Source: Artocarpus heterophyllus (taxonomy: Eukaryota; Streptophyta; Magnoliopsida; Rosales; Moraceae). From it: a DNA stretch of 64,000 nucleotides. Below are positions 24,601 through 37,156 of the stretch, piece after piece. The stretch covers positions 19,056,239-19,120,238 of the forward strand of contig CM046330.1 of NCBI GenBank assembly GCA_025403435.1, written 5' to 3'. Under the pieces are notes generated by a model that had not been told where the DNA came from, made no database searches, and worked only from the letters and a program-made list of their open reading frames with translations. A program made the translations under genes and the position numbers. Within the stretch, counting starts at the first letter, position 1. Each line of letters opens with the position of its first letter.

Positions 24601-27600
24601 ATGGAGGAAACGCAAATTGAAACCATGACAACCTCCAATAAGCTAGAGTTTTTCCCTCCTCACCGCCGGAGACCCCTCAAGAGCGAAACTTTCCGAACCC
24701 TGGTTCGGATTTTATCCCAATGCTACGACAAATCGCCTTCTTCTCTTGCCACTCAGAATGTCGATCGCGAGCTAAATACAGGTATAATTTTGCTGGAAAT
24801 TTCCAAATTCTTTCTTGCTTTTGGCGGCAATTGTTACTGTTGTCTTTCATCTGCTGATTGTTATATTGATTTTGCTTTTCAAAAGATGTTGGCTTTGTTA
24901 TCCTCTAATTTTGGTTTTTGATGACTGATATGATTCTACTTTGTGAAGAAAATGGTGGCAACGAATTAAGGCAACGAACCGAAAAACTAGCGTCTCAGCA
25001 TGTTGCATTGGCTGGAAATGATAGCACAGAGGTGAAGAGTTTGGTGTCTGAGGAAGAAACTGAAGTTAATTTGAATGTGGAGGATAATGGTTCCCGAGAT
25101 AGAATGTTTGGTGAACAAATGACTATCAATCAGATTGAGCACTTGATGGGATTTGAAGTGAATGAGGATTTGTCAAATCAAAAGGATTTTATTGGTTTCC
25201 AAAAGCCAGGGATTGGTCCTGAACAGATGATAATAGATGAGTTAGAACATATTATGAAGGGAAGTAAAGACACAGTCAATGAAAATAATTTGAAGCACAC
25301 ACAAAATCCATCGGTTGAAAAAGCAAAGTGAGATAAATGAAGTTGACATATTGGATAAGAAAGAAGAGCTTGTGGACTTTCATCAAAATGGGATAAAAAG
25401 TTTGGTAAGTGTGAGTCGAATGCTTTCATCTTTGGATGATATCGGGATTGGAGGAAGTTGCAGTCCTAGAGAGAATGACTGAGGACAGACGTTCTTTGTT
25501 TAATGCTGAAGTTATGGAACTGAACTCTGTTTCTGTGACCGATTTAAATGACTCTTCTGTCCCCTTTAAGGAAATTGGTGAGATTGATAAAGCAAAATTA
25601 CATGCTCAAAAGGGTTCTGAAGACTCTAATATTTCGTTAGACAAAAATACAGTAGCTGACACTTTGGACCCCTGCAATAATAACGATGATCAGGGATCAC
25701 TAAAAGATGATGCTTTGAAGGTAGATCATGAAATGCCAGTAAAGGATAAGGAATTAGAGGAACCAGTTTGTGATGGTGATATGGTGGGTTCTGCCAATCA
25801 TACGACAGATTTTGCAGACATGGAAGAGGGAGAAATCTCTGGTGATTACAGCATAGATGACATTTCAATGGATACGCTGCTACAAGATGCTGAGATGTTG
25901 GAGAATAAGAGGGTAGATGTGGAGCCTTTGAATAGGTGCCTACAAGATAAAGGAAAGTTCTTTTGTGATGAACCAAATGAAAGAGATTCCAGGTCCACTT
26001 CTTTTTCTATTGACACAGTTGATAACAACAATAGTGGCGCAGTGGTACTCAGGGAAATCGGTTTTAATAAAACAGTTTGTGCAAATGATATTGTTGTTCA
26101 TGATGAGACTTTGGGAGCTGGGAAGCTGGATGCAAACGATTCTATGCTGTCAGCTCGTGAAATTGGAAAGAAAGGTACTGAGGGAAATAATAATGTAGCA
26201 CCGCACGAACAAATCTTAGAAGAAGACACAACAAGGCATTGTAAAATATTTACAGAAAAGGTATAGTGCTTTCATTTGCAGTTTTAACTTATATGATATA
26301 TCTTCTGTGTTTCCTTATACTGTGTCAATAAACAGCATTTTATGAGATATGGTACCTCCAGAAATTAGCATCGGTATAGCTGTTGGTCTTTCCCATTGTC
26401 CTTGCACAGAGTTGTTTCCTTAGAGTTTACAAGATTTTTCCTTGGGAATTTTGGATAGGGTAAAAGAGCATACTAAATGATCTATTATGAGGTTTCCTAA
26501 GTATATGTTATTCATTTGCACAAAGTTTATGCATCGTTATGGTAACGGTAATAGAGTGACTCATTTTTGTTTCAAATAAACCATGGAAAGCTCCCTTCGA
26601 CTAACTGTTGTAGATTATGTGGAACAGTGAACGTTTTCACTAATTTATCAGAGAGAAAAAAAAAAAGAAAGAAAAAAAAAAGCTCTCTCGCTCTCTCCCT
26701 GCTTGTGCGTGCACGCGTGCATGCACATATATCATGTACGTTTCTGTCTATATCATACATACACATTGTTATTCTGCTACCTCATCCACAAACACAACCT
26801 TTTTAACCAGATACTGAAAATCTTGAGATATGTTAGTCTGGAGTTTCTTCTACAAAGAATTTAGTGATTTGGTCTGTATATGACCTGTCTGTTTTATCAT
26901 TGATCATTGCAGGAGGACTCTAAAGTCCGTCTCAAGAGAAAGAGGGGTCCTTCTACAAAGGAAAAGAAAGCAAAAAAAAAGGTAATTTATACCTCTTTTA
27001 TTTTCTATGCCGAATTATGTGCCTATATGCTGTGGTGGAGCCAAAGTGACCTAAGTGGGAGCACGTTCCCCCACTTAAATTTTTAAGAATTAAGTTTTGG
27101 CCCTAAATTTTTTTAAAAGTATCAGTTGTGCCCCCATACAAATTGTAAAAATATTAATTTTTAGCCCTAAAATTTTATAACATATTAATTTTGCCCCCTC
27201 TCAAATTTTAAAAAATTGAGTTTTAATCCTAAAATTCTCATTCTCATGAAATATCAATTGTGCGGCTATTGTATAAGAAAATTATAATTATGCTCCTACT
27301 GAATAACTAAAATACGTATGGTGTGTTCATATTTAGTAAATAGTTGTCTCCGATTTTTTTATGTGGTGCCCCCACTGAAAAAATTTCCTGGCTCCGTCAC
27401 TGCCTACATGTACATATATCTTTGTTTTTATAGCTTTTCAATTGTGTATTTATAAATTTGTCCAAAGAACTTTTAATGGAACTTGAATGGTGATCATTTG
27501 CACTTATCTGAAAGTTGGTTGAATTGTTTAATACCAATGTGGCAAGAAGTATTTTTTTTTAAGTGAATAAAGTTATAAATTTGTGATATCTCATTTTGCA

Positions 27601-29956
27601 GGCAAAGGATCGAAAGAAACGAGCGGAAAAGAACAGACAACTTGGTGTTAAAAGGCTAAAGCTGCCACCAATATCAAAACCAAAAATAGTTTCATATTGC
27701 CGTCATTACCTAAATGGAAGGTGCCAAGAGGTTGTACATTGTTCTCAAATATACAAATGGTTTAATATTCTTGACTACAATATTCTCGAATGCTTTAAAG
27801 TTTCACTCTGTGCTTATCTTACAGGAAAGGAACACTAATGTGCTTATTGTGAAACTTTACTTTCTTATAGTTGGTTGCATGTTTTCATAGCCATAATCAT
27901 GATTCTTAAAGGATCATCTATTATTTACTAAACGGGCATAATTTTGTTTGTTAAAGCCTTTTGAAAATTTTAATGGCTCTTGTAGTTTTAAGGAGATGAT
28001 TGTTTCTACATGTTTCTTGTAAAAGGGTTTGCCCACTACTTTTATATTTCCCGTGTTTATGTGCACTTTTTCCTGTATGAAGCCTTCTGAATGTATTACT
28101 GGCGTTCAAGATGAGACTGTCATAGAGCACGCCACTTTACCTTTCTCACGTTTTTCCCCCTTCATCAAACTATTTCAATACGGATATAGAAGAATTTTTC
28201 CTTAATTGCATTTTCTCCTGTTATCTTGTTTCCTCTGTTTTCCCATTTAGTAATCTTTTTATGTGATCACATGTGCTTTCTCTTTCACAGGGTGAAAACT
28301 GCAAATTTTCTCATGATACCATACCTTTGACAAAATCCAAGGTGTGTAACTAGACTTTCTTGTTTTTACGCTTAATTCTTTTTGTGTCATTTGTCTTTGT
28401 AAATGAATTTACGTTCAGAATCTGTAATTAGCTTTATTTATTTTAGATTTAGTTTGCCTGTTAATCGGTTATTGCTATTGCTAATGACATTGGTCTTTAG
28501 CTTTTCATCATTACCAAAGCCTACATGTGTCGCGTTCAAAACTTTAAGATTTTAAGAAAAGCATGAATTTCTGCCCTTTTTTTTTTCTAGGCTCAATGTT
28601 ACCTTTAAAACATTAGGTTACAGTTCTGAATGACTGAGTGTATCTATTCACGTCTCACAGTTACCTTTTATGTAAATTTTGGTGTTGCAGCCTTGCAGTT
28701 ATTTTGCACGTCACCAATGCATGAAAGGGGATGGCTGTCCATTTGATCATGAACTGTCTAAGTATCCCTGTAGCAGCTTTGTGTCTAGAGGTTTCTGCAG
28801 CAAAGGTGATGGTTGCATGTTCGCACACAAGGTAGATTCTTACCTGCTTAAGATGATTGTTTTAGCCCTTGTCACAGATTGATTTTGCTAACTATGTAAT
28901 CTCTTTCCATTTCAGATAGTACCTAAGGATGACGCCATTACGGCTTCAACGGCTATGGAAACTGAAATGAAATTAGCATCCTTGATGGGTGACTCAACAT
29001 CTAAGAAGCAACCGAAAAATGATGGTGCATCCCATCATACTCCCAGAGTGTTAACCTACTCCAAACAGATACATTCTTGGAAGAATCCTGAAAAGAATGC
29101 ACAAGAGACTGTTCCAAAACAATCTGAAATGGTAACTAAAGGAACCACCAGTTTTCTCTCTATTGTTGCAAATTCACCGTTTGTTGATTCCAGTAAGCTC
29201 AAACAGCAAATATTGTCTCCAAATAATGAGACTCATAGTGAGCAATGTGGGTCAGGTGTGGTTTGGAATCCAAATGAGATTTTAAACAGAACTCTATCAG
29301 TGGTAGCAACGAAAGGGATAAATTTTCTTGCATTTGGAGTTCAAGGGGATGATTTGAGTAGTGGAAAATTAGCTAGCTCGTCATCAAGTGGGGGTAATGG
29401 TGTGAAACTGTCACCTTCAGACAATTCCAATACGCATTATCAAACTAGCGCAGCTCCATACTCAAATCCGATGCCAGTGGGGATTCAACCTGCAGTGGTG
29501 CCAAAAGGAATAAGCTTTTTGTCTTTTGGAAAGGTTTCAGCGAATGATTCTTGCGGTAAAGGAAACGCTGTGTTGCCATCCTCTTTGGATAATGGTCCCG
29601 ATAGTTGTGTTAAAGGGAAACAAAATGCTTTAGAGGAACCACAGCGTTCAAGTACAACCTTATCAACTCTGCCATCTTCTCCAGTTTCTCTGGTTCAATC
29701 TTCAAATAGTTTAGCATCTAGGATCTATAAAGACACTCCACAATCAGCTCAGAAGGCACTCTTGTCAACACTTGCATTTGCTGCCAAGTGCGAATCTCGA
29801 ATGAAATTGAATCATTCAAATCGCGATCCAGCAGCTGCTACTGAGACTGATAAGGACGCAAGGAATAAAGGTGTAGTTGGAGGTTCACTGGATGGCTTGG
29901 TGAAAGCAAAAATTTTGGAGTTCTTGTCTAGTATTGGTAGTAACAGTGAGCAGTAA
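24601..29956 (+). CDS. Three-finger CCCH zinc-finger protein, C3H65/EMB1789-like
   Basis: Seven coding exons fit GT..AG rules: 24601-24781, 24949-26260, 26913-26981, 27602-27730, 28291-28341, 28691-28831 and 28916-29956; about 970 residues. Exon 1 begins MEETQIETMTTSNKLEFFPP. Exon 2 is acidic, with MEEGEISGDYSIDD near its end. Exons 3-4 carry a basic KRKR...KKAKKK stretch, a likely nuclear signal. Finger 1 spans exons 4-5 (C-x7-C-x5-C-x3-H); fingers 2 (C-x7-C-x5-C-x3-H) and 3 (C-x8-C-x5-C-x3-H) are in exon 6. The C-terminus repeats KG-[TI]-x-FL-[SA]-[IF] three times (near 29140, 29318 and 29505). The finger spacing and sequence resemble Arabidopsis C3H65 (EMB1789), an embryo-essential probable RNA-binding protein. 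Exon 2 changes frame near 25316-25329 and again in 25412-25490, so this copy is either damaged or contains sequence errors. Introns 3 and 5 are ordinary; a hAT MITE sits in the intron after exon 3. Confidence 0.8.
25310..25490 (+). other. Two apparent +1 frame changes in exon 2 of the CCCH gene
   Basis: Frame A runs to a TGA at 25329-25331. Dropping one A of the AAAAA run at about 25316-25321 leads smoothly into a second frame with acidic, protein-like sequence (SEINEVDILDKKEELVDFHQ), which stays open until TGA near 25480. The third frame, open from 25415, then continues to 26260. I tested intron solutions: donor 25328 (GTGAGA) and donor 25405 (GTAAGT) give either out-of-frame joins, introns under 60 bp, or acceptors without a pyrimidine tract. 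Confidence 0.6.
27030..27402. mobile_element. hAT-type MITE in an intron of the CCCH gene
   Basis: The ends CTGTGGTGGAGCCA and (reverse) CAGTGACGGAGCCA form an inverted repeat of the CAGTGGCGGAGCCA type known from plant hAT elements. Flanks CCTATATG (27022-27029) and CCTACATG (27403-27410) match at 7 of 8 positions. The 373 bp interior repeats variants of a segment containing TTTTGGCCCTAAATT. It lies in the 620 bp intron between exons 3 and 4, away from splice sites. Confidence 0.8.
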
Positions 29957-32900
29957 TGCATGTTGCTTGGTCTTCAACAGCTGAAAAAGACAGCAGTATG
30001 AATACACGGATTCTAGTGTTCTTGCCCTTGTGGCTCAGGAAACGATTCTCTCTACAATATATTCACAATGTTGTCACTCATTCTACTCTCTCTTTCTTGT
30101 GAATTTTAATATTTAGCTGCTGGTGTTTAAAAAGGAAAGAAGCTAAAGGTTGAGCAAGTCTAGGTAGTCTTCTTCTTATTCATTATTTCCTGTTGTATCA
30201 TATTTGTGCTTTGTTAACCTAACATCATCTTGCAATTGAGGGAAAACAAGATGTTCAATTACTGTCCATATTTTCTACACGGAAACCAACCACCATTAGT
30301 CAATTTTGCAAGACTTGACGCAAATTCTATCCCTACCAAACTGTCATTCATTGTTATACAGTGGTACTGTAATTGTGACTGGTGCTCTGCATTTTCTACT
30401 GCAGGTTGATTGTGAATTCTCTGTTCTGACTTTGATCCTTGGAAAGGATTGGTTCAACATTTTATCATCAAAATGTTGTTTGCTTAGATAGGAGTGAAAA
30501 GTTCAATACCAACGTTATTCAACTTAAAGGTAAATATTCAAATTGGTGTTGTATAATGCTACTGGATCAGGCATGCATGATGTACAGCCCATTATTGGAC
30601 ATGAGTTTTCTACTTCATTTTTCAAGTCTCCCTTTCAACCTACCTAAAAAAAACAATTTTGTTAGAAGGAGAATTTTGTGGTTGGTTATGAAATTATACC
30701 ATACTAGTAGGATAATTTTAAATTGTCAGATTATATCATAATCATATTATATTGAGAAAAGCGCGATAATTTAATAGAACTTTATGGAAATTTAACGGCT
30801 CATCAATCACATCATGTGACTATTTAAGAAGAATATAACCAAAAAAAAATGTACGATTGCATTAGAATCACATTAGAGTTGTACCCTTCCAATAAGGTAT
30901 TTTTTATATACTACCATAAAATTCTCTCTGATAATTTGGAAGTATCGCAGGATCATTGCTTGATTGATCACTCTTCTCCCTTTGCAGTAAATACAGCACT
31001 CAACTGGTTATTGGATCACGCGTTGCTTTTCACATACAACTCTTTACCCTGAAAGCCATCAAGGTACACAAGACAGACAATTTCTGTTAAAAGCCCTTCA
31101 GACAACCAGTGTCCGTGCATGAACTTTTTGACGGTGTCTTCATATTAATGCATTCACTCTCATTGTAGTCTTAGTAGCGTTGGATCTGGAAAAATAGGAA
31201 AGGGTCTATATATTATTGCCCTCAACGATCTTTGCCAAAACTACATGACTTCTACAAGTATGGTTTGCAGTACTGAATTCAATTATATCTGCCCACCCCA
31301 TGCGAAGGACATGACATGTATATATATGTGTGTATATATTTATATATATAATTACGGATTATAGTGAGTTAGACTACATTTACTGTAAAGTGGAGCCTTT
31401 TGCTTTCAATGTGGGAGAAAAAGCATCAAATTGAGTTTGGCGTCCGGTGATTGTGGGACAATGAGTTTGTGTACCGGGCCTCTTGAAGAAAGGTTCACAA
31501 GAGGGCCTTCTTGGGACTGACCTGTTAAACTATCTTTAAACTGTTGTTCTCAATTCTCATGAAAGAGAATGACATGTCCGTCGTTCAAAATGGGTTAAAT
31601 TTCTCATTTTCGCTTATAGTTTGTGTTTTTGACCCTTTCTAACCTTTTATTTTTGTACGTTTTCTTTTCATCTTTTTGCTGATGATAGGGTATTTGATAT
31701 GGTGGTGGGAACTATTGATTAGAAATATTTTTATTGTAGCATATGAGAGCTTTATATTGTAGCAATTTTTTCTTTTTAATATAACATGTGAGAGTTTTAC
31801 ACTGTTTATAATTAAAATAACAGGTGAAAATCACTTTTACCAAAGGTAACAAAAATTTCCATATTTTCTAGTCAAACATAATAATGCTTAGGCATCTGTA
31901 TTTTTTTTTTTCAAAGTTTCTTTTTCTTTTTCTTTTTTCTTCCTTTTAAAAAGTAATTTGGAGGGATTCCATTTCAATTAAGCTCAGCTTTATTAACTCC
32001 AACGCAAATGAACCATTTCTTTTTATATGTTTTTTAATCATTTTAAAACGCAAATGAAGAAATCTTAGATTGTCTAATGTATACGCTTTAAAAGTTTGTC
32101 GTGACACGATATCACCAAATAATATATGGCCTATAACAGTGCTGAATTGCATACGTCGAGTGTCAATATCAATGTCTCTCCACTGCTCAGAGACCTAACT
32201 CCTTAATTCCCCCGGTACCCGCAGTTGCCCAATCTCTTTTACCTCTTTACACCGTTACAGGTGGGCAGAGATAATTGGCCCTATAGCCACAATAAGAAAC
32301 TCATTTAGGAAAGTACATATCAAGTGAATTATATTGGCCATTTTGTCTAGATTTGAAGAGGGAGTTTCAAACAGTTTAAATTTTTGTGAAAAAATATTGA
32401 AACAACTTGAACCATAGGGACAACTTGGCACCATGGAAAAAAAAAAAAAATCATGTGAAATGTAATCATAGGGACAACTTGAACTAAAGTTATGATTACA
32501 TGCAATATAATTTAACAAAAGTCAAAGACCATTCGTGTTGCCTAGTTGGCTCCCCCTTTTGGATATTCGATGGTTTTGAAATCTACAGTTACAACTTCCA
32601 AGTTCATGTATAGCAGGAATCGGAACATTTTTTAAGTTCAAGTTTCATTTTCTTCCATTAGAGAGAAAATATTTTTGTTGAGGCAAAACCCTATAGTCAA
32701 ACGGCTATACAACAAAGCTATGAATAATAAAGTGTGTCATCTTACTTTTATAGAATCTTGAAGCTAAAACGCGGCTGCATGATTTCTAGAATGATTCTTT
32801 CTTATTCATTTCTATTTAAAAGCATGTAATAGTGAGACTTACTAATTCTCTTCATAATTTGAATTGTGTTAACATTTATTAAAACACATATATAATGCTA

Positions 32901-33480
32901 ATAAACATTAATACGAGCCTGAAAAAAAAGTACCAAAAATTGAATATATACTTATTTTATTTTTTGCAACAAGGAAAAAAAATTAATTCATCTTATTGGG
33001 ATTGACATTTCTTTTACAAAAATTTCAGAAAGATCAGTAAAATTATTTTTGAAAATCGATTTTCACACACACATATTAATGATGAATATCGTTTTCGTGG
33101 GTAACAATTCTTTGTTCTACTCAAAAGATGAGCACGATTATGCTCCTAATCCTACTATCACAAGTTTAGCATTACACACTCTATTAGTTGGAAGGACCCT
33201 AAATTGAATTAGGAAATATCAAACCTTGAACTCATTTAAAAAAAAAAAAATGAAAAGCATCCAAACTGCTGCACCTACTAGTTGATAGTTTAACTTTTCT
33301 TTTGTTATACAACTTATACTCATCATATATAGTACAAATTGGCATACTAGTGATTGTACCTAGTGGTAATATTTAATATTTTATAATGTATTGATGAGCA
33401 TTAATATTTTGAAACATTGGCTTTGTTTTGAATCATTAATATCAAATTTTGTTATTTTTTAGGAAAAAATTCTGTTATTT
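29957..33480. other. 3' UTR of the CCCH gene and intergenic DNA
   Basis: The first few hundred bases are probably 3' UTR; several AATAAA-like sites occur but none is decisive. A TA/TG-rich tract lies at 31319-31352. A segment at about 31735-31800 (TGAGAGCTTTATATTGTAGC) resembles, inverted, part of the tandem repeat at 33490-33935, so both may come from one MITE family. Nothing else is recognised, and the short open frames look random. Confidence 0.5.
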
Positions 33481-33489
33481 TTGTGTACG

Positions 33490-33935
33490 TAATTTTAACT
33501 AAATTTAACATCAAACATACATTGAAATGTTCCTTAACTACAATATAAAGTTCTTAGCATTTACATAAAAAAAAAAGAGTTATTATAGTGTAAAGCTCTC
33601 ACAAGCTACAATTTTTAAACTTAAAATTTTAGCTACAACTAAAGTGTCACATAGCCTATTAATCTCATTCAAAACCCTGCAAATAAGTAGTATTATATAT
33701 ATAAAGAATACTTTTTAATATTTTTAATAAATTTTAACGAAATTTAACATCAAACATACACTGAAAAGTTCCTTAAATACAGTATAAACTTCTCAACATT
33801 TATATTAAAAAAAATTATTAGTGTAAAACTTTCACATTTTATAATTTTTAAATTTAAAATTTTAGCTAAAACTAAAGTGTCACGTGGCCTATTAATCTCA
33901 TTCAAAACCCTGAAAATAAGTAGTATTATATATCG
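33490..33935. repeat. Two-copy tandem repeat, period about 239 bp
   Basis: AAATTTAACATCAAACATAC occurs at 33501 and 33740, and the sequences remain alignable to TAAGTAGTATTATATAT in each copy. The copies differ at perhaps one position in eight. The repeat ends exactly where recognisable SurE-like coding sequence begins, so it probably marks the rearrangement that removed the 5' end of that gene. Confidence 0.75.
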
Positions 33936-34451
33936 CCTCCACGTCTGCGTTTGTGCTCCTCGAGTGTTGGTTTCTAAAATTCCTTCTCCTTCTGTTTGGT
34001 TCTCCAGAAAATTTTGTAAAACGTGAAACTTGTATTTGTAATTTTTTCACAGAGATAAATCGCTCTCCGCTCACTCCGTGACGGTTCTCGAGACAATCTC
34101 GGTATGTTCTGCCGAAATCGGAGGCGCCGTTGCTTATGAAGTTTCCGGTGATTATTTCTTAACTCTTAATTTTCATTACAAAATTATCACCCGTTAAGGA
34201 TTAAGATTTTGATTCACTTTTCAATTCTTGATTATTAATCAGGAACTCCAGTCGATTGCGTCCTCTAGCTCTATCAGGCGCATTGTTCTCTTGGTCGAGG
34301 CCTGCTCAGGTGAGAATTTTCTCATGATTATCTTTGGTATTTTTCTGAATTTTTCAAAGTTTCATGTTGTAATATGCAAATAATTTTCTGAAATGTATAA
34401 TGTTCAGGTAATTAGTGGAATAAACAAAGGATCTAGCTCCGGACACGACAT

Positions 34452-35852
34452 GTGAGTAATAGACTATGTCCCATGATAGTTTTTTTTTTTTTTTTTCATT
34501 TTTTGTTCATTCACCTAATTTAAAATTGTTCATTCAATTTTTTGCTCAATGGGTAGATATCTAGCTATATGCTTTAGATGATTAGTTCTTGGCCGTGAAG
34601 GTTTGCCATCTTTTTTTAATGACCCTGGTCAGTTTGACATCATGTACTATTCTTTGTTAAATTAAAAAAAAAAAAGAAAATCAAAATAACAAAATTGTCC
34701 TCTTTTTAAACGTCAAAATGTTAACTGTCGTTTCGAGAATTGGGTGACTATTGTTATAATTACTTTGTTTTTTGAGACATCTTATGTCATATTTTTAAGA
34801 TGTGTTTATTCATATTACATTTTAAAAAAAATATATCATATTATCATTTATATTTTATATTTTATAGAATTGTATCACAAATAAAAGTATTTATAAAAAT
34901 TAAATCTTAAAAGATTAATTTTTGAAAATTCCCCTTATTTTTATCTGAAATCCGAACTAGCTACAGAGCCCACATGGAGCCTACCATTCGTTGTGTTGTC
35001 AAAGCTCAACTAGTTTATTTTACGGTCTTTCCCACCATTTTTCACTGATGTTTTTGCTTTGGTGCTTTTTCACCGTCTGTTTGGTTCTTTGAGTGCCTTT
35101 CTGCTTTCTGGATTTGACGATAACGACAAACCTTGTAACACTATTCTCGTTTTCCTTCCTTGTGTAAAGCAACAGCTTTCTCACAGTCATCCTCTGAAAC
35201 ACTACTAAAACGAAAGAAAGATCCTCGCTCTCCTCAGAAATTATTTTTCAATTGCCATTTTCTGAAACAACTACTAATCACTGGAAGTTGGACAGGAGGT
35301 CATCAATTCCCAAGTTGTGATTAAGTAGGGGTGAAAAAAAAAAAAAAAAACAACAACAAACAAACAAACAAACGCTACAAGATAAACAAGCAAATATTAT
35401 TTATGCACACGAGGCTCTAATCCCACTCTTTTATAAAAGGTGGATCTTACTTTAAGGCCTATTTAGGTCTTAAAAATAGGACTCACCCTTATAAAGGGTA
35501 GGACTATAACCACTAAAATTATACAATATTTTTTTAAGTTGGAACATAGAGTAATATTATTTGTCTATATGGCTGACAATCCCACCCTCTTAAAAAAAAT
35601 ATGCTCCGCATGTTAGGCTCATTGGCTCCTACAATTAGAGTCTACCCTTTATAAGAAAGCGGGCTATAGCTCCATGTGGTCATTGGTTATACAACATTTT
35701 TCTTAAAATGCTCGTAATTTTTTCTTTTTTTATATCGTACTTTACAGTTTTCTAGGTCCTTGTTTATTACTCTCAACAAGTTTATTTTGCATTCTATCTT
35801 TGGCACATGGTCTTGATCCTAGTTGTTTTTCAACTATCATGATTTGATATAG
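34452..35852 (+). other. Long intron of the SurE pseudogene
   Basis: 1.4 kb between the donor ACAT|GTGAGT and the acceptor GATATAG. It contains a T-run, an A-run with AAAC repeats (35335-35372), and a segment at 35400-35700 with partly repeated TTTATAAA(A/G)GGTG/GGGTAG motifs that may be a decayed MITE. Nothing coding is recognised. Confidence 0.45.
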
Positions 35853-36586
35853 GCTTCACTCAGGTGCAGCGGCTGTAGCTAGAGAGGCATTGATTGTGGT
35901 GTACCATCTCTGTGCATATCACTAAATTGGTGATTGAACCTTCCATTCTAATTGGTGAATATATATATATATATATATATAGTCACTTTCCTAAGAAGCA
36001 TGAAGTTAATTTCGTTGTTGTTGTTGTTGTGTTTGTTACATATGTATGCATATGTATATAATATATATATATATCTCAGGAAGAAGAACGTAAGCTGTGA
36101 AAGTAACATGAAGAAAGCAGTCGGTGTTTGTTTGCCACTGACACGTGCAGCTGTGGAAAGTGTTGAGAAGCGTGTTTTCTCCAAAAGTTGCCTACTTAAT
36201 GTCGGGATTCCTAGTCGTCCCCTGGAAAACCAGGTCTGTTTTTCATAGTATGCTTTATTTGATTGATTAAAGGTGGTAAAAAACTACTTGTTGAGGAAAG
36301 ATATCTAATAGAGGTATTTCATTGGTCATTGAGATGGTCTATTTTGCAATAGTTTGAAATAGACATCCCTTGTTGTAGTGACGTCTGTGCCTGCAGAGTA
36401 TGTCATGAGTAAATCAAAATGAATTCCTTTAAGGCATAAGAATTTGGATGATTGGCCAATCTCTAATGATGACGAAATAAAGTTTGATTGTTTGATTATT
36501 TTGGTTTCATGGTTGCGAGATTGCTAATAACTTTGTCAACTTTGTGTTCAACAGGCTTCAAACTAACTAGGCAGAGTCCGTGGAGG

Positions 36587-37156
36587 TAGGGCCGACAATT
36601 TCGGACACAACATGATGATACGATACGAAAACGACATGAGATAAACGGATTTGGACTACATGTTTAATGATTTAGGCCACAAATGGGTTGGCATGAAACG
36701 AAAATAAATGGGCTGAATTTGTGTTAACATGTCTAACACGCCTTAACATGTTTAATTAATAAGCCGTAAAGGTGTCGACACGGCACGACACGACCCACCC
36801 GTTTATAACACATTTAAACTTAAAAATAAAAATATTTAAAATATTTATAATAAGTTAGTATTAATTAGATGTGTTTTTTTATATATATTTTTATTGGCTT
36901 TTTTAATTTTTTAATTTTTTTTTAAGTTTTAGTTAACTGAGTCATAAATATGCCATATACGTATTGTTATCATATCAACCCGTCACGACCCTCTTAGTAA
37001 TCGTGTTAATCGTGTCGTGCCGTGTTACATGTGCTATAGGCAAGTCGTGTTCATGTTTGCATTTCTAGCACGTTTATTAATTATATCATGTTCGTGTTCG
37101 TCCTAATTATATTATGCTGTAAACGTGTGGACACAAACATGAATTTTGCCACCCTA
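36587..37156 (-). mobile_element. hAT-type MITE inside a SurE coding exon
   Basis: It starts TAGGGCCGACA and ends TGCCACCCTA and is 570 bp long, exactly the length of its inverted relative at 23006-23575. Flanks CGTGGAGG (36579-36586) and CATGGAGG (37157-37164) match at 7 of 8 positions. Removing the element and one flank rejoins the SurE reading QSPWRSSLGW. It is therefore a clear exon insertion. Confidence 0.9.

Noticed and set aside
25328..25474. Intron in exon 2 of the CCCH gene as explanation of the frame change
   Set aside because: Possible acceptors that keep frame lack a pyrimidine tract or give an intron below about 60-70 bp, shorter than normal for plants.
35948..36248. 98-codon plus frame starting in TA repeats
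   Set aside because: Only its second half is meaningful: it is exon 36080-36233 of the SurE pseudogene; the first half is intron and microsatellite.
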